From: Neodiprion pinetum
Lineage: Eukaryota; Arthropoda; Insecta; Hymenoptera; Diprionidae
Reading direction: 5' to 3'
DNA length: 64,000 bases
Assembly: GCF_021155775.2 (NCBI RefSeq)
Contig: NC_060234.1
Coordinates: 1,612,001-1,676,000 of the forward strand
Part shown: positions 47,921 through 59,812 of the stretch, in pieces
How the letters are laid out: each line of letters starts with the position of its first letter
Numbering within the stretch: position 1 is the first letter of the stretch
Translations under genes and position numbers: made by a program
The notes under the pieces: generated by a model
What the model was told of the DNA's origin: nothing
The model's input: only the letters and a program-made list of their open reading frames with translations
The model's database searches: none

Positions 47921-48220
47921 ACTGGGTGTCCCAATTTAAAACACGCCTTACGTTTTCAGCCGACTTAATCGTACAATTGGAAAATGTGGCATGCAAAGGT
48001 TGTACAACGGCTCAGAGGGGGAGACGTGAAGAATTTTTTTTTTCACGCATTTCGGTATCCTAACCGGCGACGCTGTGGAGGATGGATCAATTTTTTAAAA
48101 TCAAATCATACGTTTGTTTGTTTCAACTCAGATACTCTTTATTCGAAAATGTACAACTTTGTAGGGAGTTTTGTAAAAATTTTTTTTTTACAAAGTGAAT
48201 AGTTCGTGAGATACGACAAA
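47921..48220. mobile_element. Possible fragment of an interspersed repeat
   Basis: Begins ACTGGGTGTCCCAATTTAAA and ends near a GTGAGATACGAC stretch. Sequences that open with TGGGTGTCCC recur as dispersed non-autonomous repeats in arthropod genomes. I see no open reading frame for a transposase and no clear inverted or target-site repeats, so family and boundaries are unresolved. (TA)n precedes it, a common insertion context. Confidence 0.3.
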
Positions 48221-48817
48221 AAATGAAATTCTCGAAGACAAGGGGAGGTGGATCGAAAAGGATCGCGGTTGGAATTAATCCGCGGGCATTGGTAATTCTA
48301 TTCGCCGTGTCTCAACTTCCCCGTGTCTTACGGAATTTCATTTTTTCTATATTACAATACATGCTTTTGCTTCTTCAATTTTTTCTCCCCCTCTCTTTGA
48401 AAGGAATTCTTTTGATCGTTCGTCTCTATTTTTCGAACAATCGTTTGTTGTTCCTTCACTTTTCATCAAATTTTCATCACACTCGGCGTATGGATTTTGA
48501 TCTAAAAAAAAAACTGCCTAAATCGAAATGTTCAACATAACGAAAGAACGTGTTTCGTATAATTTAATTTAATTCTAAGAGTGTTCTCGTTTCTTATACA
48601 CGATACAGCCATGCGCAAAATATACGAAGTATGTGTCGTATGCGATAAACTTTCCTGCGCAGTGTGAAAAACGACATAAAAAAAAAAAAAAAAAAAAAGA
48701 TACGATTGTCAGCTACGTGCAAAAGAGATGAGAAATATTAGAGAAAGGGTTGGGTGAAAATAGACAATGAAAAGAGACAAAGTAATGAGAGGAAAAGAAA
48801 ATGGGGGGAAGGAAAAA

Positions 48818-48861
<44 letters not shown>

Positions 48862-50310
48862 AACAACCATGAAAAGTGGATGGATGTATGTACATTACGG
48901 GTACACGGTAGCGCGGTGAGGAAGAAACGTGAATATATGTATATAGATACATTCGAATACAATGGGCGCCTCATTATCATTCCGTGTCAGAACCTGGCTC
49001 ACCTTTGACCCGGTGCAGCAGGCCGTCGGCTATGAAAACTCGGGCGCATTTTCAATCTACGAGTCTTATGTATACGTGTACGTAAGCTTGGGAATATACG
49101 GGCTGCGAGATATGGACGCAATTCGCTCTAGCTTCGTATCGTGGAATATAGCGTACATGACATGGGAATTCAAAAGGAACGATGAAAATAGTAGAAACGA
49201 TAATTCGGAAAAACGATTTTTCCGCGATACCTTTTATCAGACATGAAAATGGAGGAGTCTGTCGGTTTGTTCGACAAGCATCCGCGATGAGAACCTCGTT
49301 CGAAAACTTCAAGATTCGTTGAAATTAGAAGAAAAAAAAAACAAAAAATTATGAAAAGTAAAAATGGTATTGAACAATCAATTCGGTGTAGTGTTTGATT
49401 CTTGTTTTTTTTTTTTCAATCAATTTTCGCGTCGAAAGAATTTTCGGCAAAAGAGTCTGCGGCTGTTATAATAATTGAACAACATGACGCAGTAACGTAG
49501 GATAAATAAACGAGGGTAAAAAATATTGGCGAGTAAAGTAACGATTATTTGTTGATGTTGTTTTTTTCTTTTTATCCCATTTGTCACATCTTTTTATTTT
49601 CATTTTCCTCTCTAGTTAATTCCTGCACACCACGTAGTATTATTTTTCATTACATATACGCACACTCGCATACTGAAAATAATCTAGTTGTATCATATTT
49701 GTATCGTTACATACAGATAACGCTTTATTGATTTACTATAAGTTTGTTATTAATATCCGAGTTTAATTACACCCCTCGGCGGCGAGTGGTCGTCGACCGT
49801 ATAAAATCTACGAAAGGAAATTCTATGAAACCTTATAACCAGAAGCTACGTTTCTATCGGAAAAATAAATCTAACCATTGTTTAATAAGAGTAGAATTAA
49901 TAATAAAAAAAAAAAAAAAAAAACAATCAGAAATACTATCACGAAATTGAGAAAACTTTCTTGACGTTAAACTTTCTGAATCACGTAATAAGAAGAAAAA
50001 AAAAATGATCGTCTCAATTTTCTCTTCACACTTTTTCTAAAATACTGTCGAAAATCATCGAAAAAAAAATATATAAATAAAAATGGGCAAACTTCGTCAC
50101 TATTATTCATATATTATTTTTTCGCACGACTTTAAACAATCTTTCGTAAAAATTATCATTATACATATATATATGTATATATGATTTTATATCACTTTAC
50201 GGAAAACGCGATGCGGTGCGATACGATACGAAGGTTTGCGTAAAGTGTTTCAAGGCGTTTTATAGTCGAGGTCAGATAATCTGATTAACCAGAGTGTTTT
50301 TGATCGTTCA
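48221..50310. other. Non-coding with (GA)n tract
   Basis: (GA)n at about 48,824-48,856, A runs at 48,679-48,699 and 49,904-49,923, and short (TA)n near 50,164-50,180. No gene recognised. Confidence 0.5.
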
Positions 50311-50320
50311 AAGATATCGC

Positions 50321-50321
<1 letters not shown>

Positions 50322-50357
<36 letters not shown>

Positions 50358-50483
50358 ATACATATGTATACGTGTATACCGATAGTCGTAGATACTTTCC
50401 TCCCAAGTATATAACAAGAGCACGAGTCTTCCGCCCTTCTGCTCTCCTCTACACGTATGCCATCTATACATACACTCTTGCAT

Positions 50484-50524
<41 letters not shown>

Positions 50525-50545
50525 GTATATATATATATATATACA
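50322..50545. repeat. (TA)n, (CT)n and (TA)n microsatellites
   Basis: (TA)n at about 50,324-50,351, (CT)n at about 50,486-50,521, and (TA)n at about 50,526-50,542. Open frames through this stretch give Ser-Leu and Tyr-Ile repeats and are artefacts. Confidence 0.9.
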
Positions 50546-51133
50546 TCTATATCGCAATTTTGTGCTGCTTCAAGATATCCGTCGTGCATCCGTATGGATC
50601 GCGGACCAACAGGCAGCGAGACGACGCTCAGGTGCCTGTCGTCCAGAGTCTACTACCTGATTCGATTACGCTACGGGAATGCAAACTTTACCCACGTTAA
50701 GCCCCCTCGACCAAAGCTAATGCAAGCGTTGTCGCGGATATTCTCGAGAATCACTCCGACTCGATCCACGCGAGCGATGACCGATGCATCTCGATTATTG
50801 TATCCTCGATAGATCCTACATTTTTATAATTTCTTTGGTTTTCAAGATTCTTAATCTTATTCGACGAGGCGATGGTGATGGTCGACAAATATCGACAACG
50901 ATACGTTACGAATGAATAATTTTCTTAGCAACAAGTTTGATATTTTATCCAAATACTCTACGCGAAACGTGTGAAACGCGGCATTTCCAGGACTAAGGTA
51001 AGCCCTGAGGATACCAACGCTCTGCCATCGTCCAGGAGGCGACAATCCATTCCGGTTATGGTGGTGCAGGGTAAGGTCAATGTTTTCGGGACGGCGGACC
51101 ACCGGGGTGAGAGAGTTGTTGCCATGGCGACGA

Positions 51134-51350
51134 TGGAGAGGAGAGGAGAGGAGAGGAGAGGAGAGGAGAGGAGAGGAGAGGAGAGGAGGAGAGACGGGGT
51201 TCCTACCAGGGAGGAGGTCACGGGGTTCAGAGCCTCCTTCCTTCCTTCCTTCCTTCCTTCCTTCCTTCCTTCCTTCCTTCCTTCCTTCCTTCCTTCCTTC
51301 CTTCCTTCCTTCCTTCCTTCCTTCCTGCCTTCCTGCCTTCCTTCCTTCCA
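51134..51350. repeat. (GGAGA)n followed by (TTCC)n
   Basis: A pentanucleotide purine tract (about 51,134-51,189) is followed, after about 45 bases, by nearly 29 TTCC units (51,236-51,350, with a few CCTG interruptions at the end). The purine strand switches between the two tracts. Confidence 0.95.
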
Positions 51351-53940
51351 CCGATGGTAATTTCCTCGTCAGTGCCACGAGCCATTATGTCTAATAAATA
51401 TTTCCCTAAACACACACAATTACAATCCTCCCGCGAAAGAGGAAAGAAAAGGCGTGGCGCGGTTCCTCGGCTCTTACGTGCAATGCCTGCTGCGAAACGA
51501 CCGGAGGTCCATTCTTCTTATTTCTCTTTGACAAAGCCTCCGTCGTCAGTTTCAATTTCAAATTCTCAAATTTCAAGACACGTACTTTGAGCAAAGATTT
51601 TACCAGAATCAATCAGAAACAAAGGACGAAAATAATTGAGAATCATAAAAATTGTAATCGTCAGAATTTGGGGGTGACGAATGAGAAGTTTCGAAGCGGA
51701 AAGCTTAGAAGCTTTGGTATCATCATCTTCTTCTTCTTTTTCGATCGGCTGTCTCTCGCCGCTTTCAATTAAAAATTCACAAATCCCCAAAAATTCGTTA
51801 AGTAATGTTTAGTCTAAACAATTTACCGATAACTTTTGACCATCATCGTTGTCATTAAAATTAAATTTTCTCATCGTCTTTATCGCTGTTGATTCTTTTC
51901 TCCGATTTTCACCTTATCGCAAAGTATTCGACATCCTCGACCAGACTCACTTGGACAAAAATTGCGAGGATTTTAACGCCCCAAAAATCGAGGTCTCACT
52001 TATCGAAGCAGCGCAGCCTCTTAAGATCGGTCCGAAATGAGTAATCTCGACGCCTAGCTCTCAGGTCAAAGGGTAAGTAGGAACTTAAGCCCGTCCTCGA
52101 TTCCGAGCTTAACGAGACGCGACGGCCAACGCTGTTGAGAAACATTAAGTTTATAACACAGGGAAAATTCATCACCTAAAACCCTCCGGCGTTCTCGGGC
52201 CGAGGCGAAACACGACCGTCGGGATATAAATCCGCCGGATAATAATTGTGAATGGCGTTTAACCGGGATCGAATTATAAACGGCGAACGACCAAAACCGT
52301 CTGCATGTCAACGTCGCGACGCGAAACGGCGAAGGGCGAAAAAGGATGCGATTATTTCGCTCTAAACCCCTGTCTCATCGCCAAAACGAGCAAAATTCAT
52401 TCTCGAATTTGGATACGAATTTTCCCCTTTCGGTCCGTATCGTCTCATCTTTCGTACTCGCGGCAGAATTTTATCACTGTACTAGATTTCTAACAGACAT
52501 GTAAAACAGAAGAAATGATTAAAATATTTTCAGGAACCGTACTAACGTGGGAAAAAAATCATTGATTGAAATTTAAAAATGTTACGGTCAACCTTTCCCT
52601 GACTTGGCGAGGAATGCCCCGTATATATGTACATACGTACGTACGTACATTAATGTACGTCACACCGGCGGTAATTAGCGCTGCGATAACGTACGGCATG
52701 CAATGTGAGCTCACAGAGTTTGTATCCACATTACGTGTATGCGTATAAATTACGTACGTATTTACGTGCTAATATGCATACATGTACGCGTATTATGCAC
52801 GCGTGAAAGAAAGTTGCAAGCACGGTTCGCAGAGACTCGCAAGTTTTCACGGTCGAAAAAACGTTAGGTATATACGTATAGAGCGGTAAGGTTTGTAATT
52901 GAGCGAAAAGAGTAAAAGGATAAGGAAACGGGAGGAAAATTTTAATACCAAAGACGAAAAGAGAGGAAAGAAAAAAAAAAGAAGAAGAAGAAGAAGAAGA
53001 AGAAGAAGAAATTGACGGTGAGATGAGAATATTGCGAATAATAACGAGCTTGCGCTGTAATTTTCATCTTTGTACGAATTTTGTTTGCGACATGCGTTGT
53101 AATTTCTAATTAAAGAAATTATTCGTGCTTGTATAATTGATTTTTTATTTTATTTTTTTCCACATCATGGATGATGCGATATATCTGAAAACAATTTACT
53201 ATCCTCTGAAGATCAATAATAAATAAATCGAATGTGTTGAAAATCTGTTCCTTCTGTCGAAGAATTTTTCAAATGTATAATCGTGTCTCCTTTTACTTTT
53301 CAAAAATTCCGGTGTTATGTTCTAATTTCAACGAATCTCGAACTTTTCGAATCTCTAGGATCCGAAAAGGAGGCATTTACAAGAATGCACCAACACGTCA
53401 ATCGTTGGACCGAAGATATATTAACAATAGTAACATACAATAATAAAACTTAACGACAGATCGAACGCGTTTCAAAAATTTCCGTGTAATATCCGAAGCT
53501 TGGTTAACGTTGTCGTTGTTGTTTTGAAAAATATTATACCACATTCGTCAGCCGTTCCTCGACTTCCATTTATTTCCGATCGCGGAAGTTGGAACACCTG
53601 TGCACACGTTAGTAACGAGTAACCGATAAAAAGTAAATACGTGAGTGAAACAGGCAAGTTAATTAGCAGTATCATTCTCGCAACGATCAACGAGTGATTT
53701 TTTCTCAATCGTTCGTTCAACAACTTGACAAAGCCACGTTAATCACACGCACCTGTCGTGCGACTCTTGGTGCAAATTCTCAACACAGTACAGGAATAAC
53801 GTTCGATTGTTCGAACAAAGTCCGAATCCAGGCGTAAACGACAATGCCGATACCTCGTTAATTAAATTATAACGCGGCGAATGTAAAGAGTGATAATAAA
53901 GGGAAAGAAAATAAAAGTAAATGAAAAATAATAACACCTG

Positions 53941-53995
<55 letters not shown>

Positions 53996-56900
53996 GAAAA
54001 ACTGAGGGCATCAAAAGAATTCTACCGGAAGGCGAACACTTATCAGCGAACCGTTATCCGCACTCCCGCGATTTCTCTACATAAGTAATACATACCATTT
54101 TCACCGTGGCTGTAAGTAACTGCACATACTTTACGTATGTTCGTCTATACGTATAAACGTACGCGGTCGGCGACCGGAACAAGTTGGAAAAAAAATCTCG
54201 GAGAACGAAACTCAACCCTTCCCGTTTCTGTACCACACCACTTTTTCACAGCCTGCCGGGTAGGAAATATGCATGCATGTGTGATACGTGTGTGTATTTG
54301 CATACGTATTATCCGCATACCGAGTACATACCTCACTCGACGAGGTTACATATTCTGCGTCACTGATGACGAGAGAGAGAGAGAGAGGATGCCGGATAAA
54401 ATTATACTCACTGGCACGGTTCGCGTCTTGGTAAAGGTATGAAATAACGTATATAGAAAGAAAAAAGAAAAGAAAAAGAAAATTGTCTAGTAAAAACGAG
54501 ACAGTTGAGAAGGTTGAGTTGACTATTCGTCAAATTATCAACATACCTGATATTTGAAAATACAAGATAATGTAATTGTAAAAAGAAGAGGCTTGGATAT
54601 CGATGATTGTTAAAAACCAAGTAGATCGATTTGGATTTCACTGTACCGCGGATAATGTTATTTGCAATAGTATATTCACCCTACAATATCGTTGGGAACA
54701 GATTTAAAAAAATTTTTTCTTCGCTGGTCAATTCGATGTCGATTACATTTGTTCGTCATAATCGATATCAGTGCAATATTGTATAACAAAATATGGAACG
54801 ACGTCAACGCGATGAAATAAAATATAACCTACCGAACCATCGTAGAAATCGAATTGAACGAATCTGTTGAACTTTCAACCATTTTGCTGCGATTTGAAAT
54901 GAAGTATCGACGTACAGGGTTTTATTTTTATAATTCCATCGGTCACTTTTCGTGAATTTTCACAAACACGAGCTTGTAAATTTCGAATATAATTATTCGA
55001 AAAATTATCAATGTTCGGCTATATCGCGTCTGACAATGTTTGACGAAAAGTATCAATTTTTCAACTCCAACAATGTTAAACACACGTTGCACGTATTAGT
55101 TAAAGATTAATTCAACCAATTACACAAGTTCCATAATTAGGTGCTACATTTATTAAAGACGTAGGTTATACGCTTGTCTGCGGGGAGTTAAGAGGTCGTC
55201 ACTAGGCAACAGCCACATGTCGAGAGGTGCGCACGCGAGCAAAGAAAGAGGGTCTCCTTCTACAGTGACCAAAGTGACAAGTTTCACAACTTTCGCAGAG
55301 ATAATTAATTTCTCCGGCAGGTTAATTATACATGCGTAAAAGCTGGAAATTTCCTCGTCGTAGGTGTGCGAGAAGCGACAAAAACGAAAAAAAAAAAAAA
55401 AACAACATCGGGAAAAATTTTGCCAATTATTTTCAGCATTTTTCTATCGTGGATAGTTTTATAGCTGTTACCAGAAATTCTAGTATCCGTTACCCTATAT
55501 TTCCTTCTAACCGTTGCGAAAATTTAATGCTCGTGCAACGATAAATTGACGTTAAAGCCTCGTTTAACTAAAAAAAAAAAAATCAATGTAAACCTCGCAA
55601 ACTGATTTTGCGTTGCAATCGGCAAAAAAAAAAAAAGTATCGACGATAGCGCAAAATGTTTACGCGTACCTAGTTTTTCGTAATTCCAACAATATTCAAA
55701 CATTATTTTCAACGATACATATTTTACTGAATTTTTCTAGTTACCGTTAACGAATGAAATTTTTCTCAGCGTATCTCGCGACACTTTTAACCCACAATGA
55801 AAATGTAAGAATCCGATCACAGCGGCAGTTTGTCGCACAGACCGAAATTTTTCTAAAAACCTTCACTTTTCTCGCATCGGTGAAAAGTAAAAATCCGCAA
55901 GAGCCCATATCACGAGGATTTTTGCGACATGGCGCAAGCACGGGGAGGGGGGGGAAGGGGGACGACGAGCGGACGTGACGATTAGGCTAATCTAGATCCG
56001 TACACACACGCGCGGACGCAAAAAGATAGGCAGGAGAAATGCGTCGAGGCACGTATAAGTTGAACCATCGATACGTCTGCGCGTAGATAAACTATACATG
56101 TAGACACGTGTGTGTACGATAAGCGTTGAGCCTGCATTCGCTGCGCGTGTGTGTTGAATAAAAAAAAAAAAAAAATTCCATACAATGAAAATATTATTTT
56201 TTCCTCGACGATAACAATCGTCGTCACTAATTAGGTATTACCCGTGAAACGCCGATCGTAACGTAAATAATTTTTGCACGTACACGCGCATTCTTACATC
56301 ACGTTGTATAATATTTATAAACACACGTAGAGATATTACGTGCATTATACACGCGGAAATAATTATTCTCCTCGTTTCGCCGCTAACGGCTAAGAACTAA
56401 CGCGTCGTCGTAGCGATAATATTTACCGAATACTCCGAGAATTACGATATATAATAAAATACTATCGTAGCCTCGGCATATGTATTTGATTAAATAATTC
56501 GTTGTATGCGTGTAATAACAACAAGACCCTACAATTTTATAACCCGATTTTATACACGACGATTGCGTTATCGCACCGTTTAAGCGAAACGACATACGCG
56601 TAGGTCTTTCTTTCTTTATCCTCCGAGTACAAGTAAAAACATGGTTAAAGTATGGAAAAAGAAAGAAAAAAAACAACCGAAATGGTAAACGGCAGAAATA
56701 TTTATACTTACAAAGTTGAGTTGGGGCGGTCCACGGAATGGAGTGTGCGTGTACACGATACGTTATCAGCTTCTCGACCGGATCTCATTCAGCCACAAAC
56801 TATATCGACGATAAAAAGAGAAGAAGAAAATTCACTCACTGTACCTACCGCACGTCGTTAAAATATCATTATTATCATTATTATTATTAATAATAATACC

Positions 56901-57430
56901 ATCGTAATTATTATTATTACTGACAATTGCGTACGTAACCGTTTTGGAACAAAAAAAAAAAAAAAAACTACGTTTCACACTTTGCACCGAATGGATAAAA
57001 AAAAAAAAAAATTAAGGCCAGAGAAACGAAACAATAAAAATACGCGCGTTGCGTAACGAGCGGTAAATTTCATTCAATGAATGACCGAGGTCCTCGTTCC
57101 AGTTCACACTGCGCGCCAGCACAAATTATAACAACAACAACAAAGCGCAACATATATGAAAATTCGCGTGTGAGAAATGAATTAACGCCCGAAAAAATTA
57201 TGTATGCATAGGCGTCTTCGCGTTAATTGCTAGTATTATTATCCATATGGATAAAATCCTCTAACGTACAAATTTGACCTATCGTTTATATATATATACC
57301 TATATGTATATGTATATGTGTTATACGTATAATGTAATAGCGTGTATCACATATTCGTTTATCGAGAATTTCAATATCGAGGCTCACGGTTAGCTGGCGC
57401 GAGGTAGACTGCCGGATTATTCAACGCTAT
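51351..57430. other. Non-coding, many simple repeats
   Basis: (GAA)n at about 52,979-53,010; alternating ACGT runs near 52,629-52,650; (GA)n at about 53,945-53,991 and 54,371-54,387; A/T homopolymers at 55,386, 55,569, 56,160 and 56,950-57,010. None of the short open frames shows a recognisable domain. I see no convincing tRNA or other RNA gene. Confidence 0.5.
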
Positions 57431-57438
57431 CAGCTGAA

Positions 57439-57535
57439 CCCCCCCACCCCCCACCCCCCTCCCTGCCACCCGCCCACTTCTAGTCGCCAAGTCGCTATAC
57501 ATTCAATACATGTAACAGCGGGGGTGGGGGGGGGG
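57439..57535. repeat. C-run cluster facing a G-run cluster
   Basis: C-tracts at 57,439-57,475 (C7, C6 and C6 runs split by single A or T) are followed 45 bases later by G5-T-G10 at 57,520-57,535. The arms are nearly complementary and could form a hairpin, or a G-quadruplex on either strand. Confidence 0.7.
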
Positions 57536-59220
57536 TTATTATTAGTTTCAATTCGAAATACAAGTAACTAGGTATGCAAAACGTGGTTCAATTAATTTAT
57601 TGCATCTATTTATTTATTTATTCTTGAATTTAATAGATTTTAAATACGATGAAATGTAAACGAACGATAAATTGATGATGAAAAATTTAACGGTCTTTCG
57701 ACGTATTTATTTACACCGAGTCTATTGTTGTAACCTAAATTTTATTATTTTTATTTTGCAGTTACTCGACAACGCGTGTATATAAACTGTCAAAGAATTG
57801 AAGAAAAATTATACGTATTAATTAAATAATAAATGATCGTCACAGTTTTCCGATTTATTCTTCGTCGTTCCTCGTTATCTTTGCGTGTATGCACGTTACA
57901 CGGACCGTGGAAAAGAAAAATTGAGTTTTCGAATTCGAAGCTGCTTTCATTCAATGTGTTACAGAAGACGGAGAATAGCAGCGATTTCCAAAGTTTTATC
58001 GAAATCGTTCGATATTCAAGGATCGCGAAACTCAAAAATGTGTGTTGTTTCAGCGATTTAATCCATTTGTAACATGAAAATTTTTTCATCCGCTTTACCG
58101 CAACAAATTTTAACAACAACGTGACAAATCGGAGCGAAAAATTTTCATTTTAAAATTGCCCAAATCATTTGAAAAACACACAGATTTTTCAGTATCACAA
58201 ATCTCACTACAATGAAACTTTGGGAATCGCTTTTATTCTGCGAATCCTGCGTAACACGTCGAACGAGGCAGTTTCAAATTCTAAAACTCGATTTTTTTTT
58301 CTACTTCTTCTTCTCTTTTGGCAAGGTTTAACGCGCGCAATATCTGTGTTTCCTTACCCCTGATCTTCTCCCCTCATTAATTCTCATTAACGAGCTAATT
58401 GCGACGCATACGTTTACCAGGTGTTTGAATTTTATATCGTTTCGCTTAACACCAGCGATGCACGAACACTTGCGGGTTAATTTCTAAGGTGTAACACCGT
58501 TCGCTACCTCGCACACACGCACGCGTAAGCATGCGCTGAATATACAAATAGATACACGTACACGCGAACTTGCCGCCAAGGTATTCTATCGTAGATTATT
58601 TATGGGTTATTTTAAGCCCCCTGAGTGTGCGGCTGGTGTAATAATTAACAAAAAGCATTACCGCTTCCAATCCCTCCCCTCCCCTTTTTCCTCCTCCTTC
58701 ACCCTCGCTCCCTGCTACTTGTATTGTAAAGAGGGGTTGCTGTTCGTTCGTTCCTTCGTTCCTTCGTTCCTTCGTTCGTTCGTTCGTTCCTTCGCGTTTT
58801 GCGTAAATTATTATACTTGTGGATCATCATGTACCTTTAATAACGACCCTGCAAACGGAGCAAAGATACCACCTGGTCTCCCGCCTCCATCCCTTCCACA
58901 TTCACCACCACCACCCCCCCTCGATTTTACCCCAGGGTTCGCTCATTTACTAATGACTAAGTCCCCATAGATCACGAATGATATTTTTTTTCACCCTCTT
59001 CTCCCTCCCCGCGAGACAAGAAAAAACCCCGCCTCACCTGCACCCTCCTCCGGTTAATAATATCTGTTTGTGTGTTTAATATCGCATCTATTATAAGTAT
59101 ACGGAATGCCAACACAAACTCACCGATATTACTTTTCCTTCGCCGTTTAACCGAGCTACCAACCCCCGTGATGCGGTAAATTATGGTACCTACGGGCTTT
59201 TTCCCGGGTTCGATAATATC
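57536..59220. other. Non-coding with (TTCG)/(TTCC) tract
   Basis: An imperfect TTCG/TTCC tetranucleotide run lies at about 58,743-58,797. The surrounding sequence is pyrimidine-rich (58,670-58,715; 58,880-58,925). No gene recognised. Confidence 0.5.
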
Positions 59221-59222
<2 letters not shown>

Positions 59223-59269
<47 letters not shown>

Positions 59270-59270
59270 T
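59223..59270. repeat. (CT)n microsatellite
   Basis: About 23 CT units ending in ATTTCCAGGG. Confidence 0.9.
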
Positions 59271-59762
59271 TCCAGGGTTCCGACGCTGCGCGCGGCGTGA
59301 AAGAATTTTCATACTTATATTGGAAAAAAGAAGGCGGGGGAAAAAAAAAATCACCCGAATCGGACGATTCTATTTTTTTCGATAGTTAAAAATGTCCAGT
59401 TTACACGGAAACTGATCGCGTGGACGAGCGTTGGCTCCTGGCTTATATCGTTCGATTTTATTGCCGGACATTATTGCATAAACAAAGACGCGCGAACCTG
59501 ACAACGTACATCGAAAATTTGATAAATCACTTTTACTCCATGCGGCAGTATTAATACGTGGTTTTCCTCATATCGTTCCCCGCGTCGTTTCTCAAGCTCG
59601 TTTATCCCCACGAATCATTGCTTCGATTCAAATCTTGGCACTATTGCGCTTCGATGCCGCGTTTTGATGATACGGGAGAGAAGGACGTGACGCGACCACG
59701 AAATTCGTAGAGCGGTATTTTAATCGAACTGTGGCACGTCTGGTTAGATCATCGCCACCGCA

Positions 59763-59812
59763 TAAGCATAAGCAGAAGCAGAAGCAGAAGCAGCAGCAGC
59801 AGCAGCGGCGTA
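59763..59812. repeat. (AAGCAG)n-(CAG)n microsatellite
   Basis: Compound repeat of AAGCAT, AAGCAG and CAG units. On the minus strand it reads as Cys-Phe or Cys-rich, which is not a real protein. Confidence 0.85.

Noticed and set aside
50857..51394. Glu-Arg-Gly-Lys and Pro-Ser-Phe-Leu repeat proteins
   Set aside because: They are translations of (GGAGA)n and (TTCC)n.
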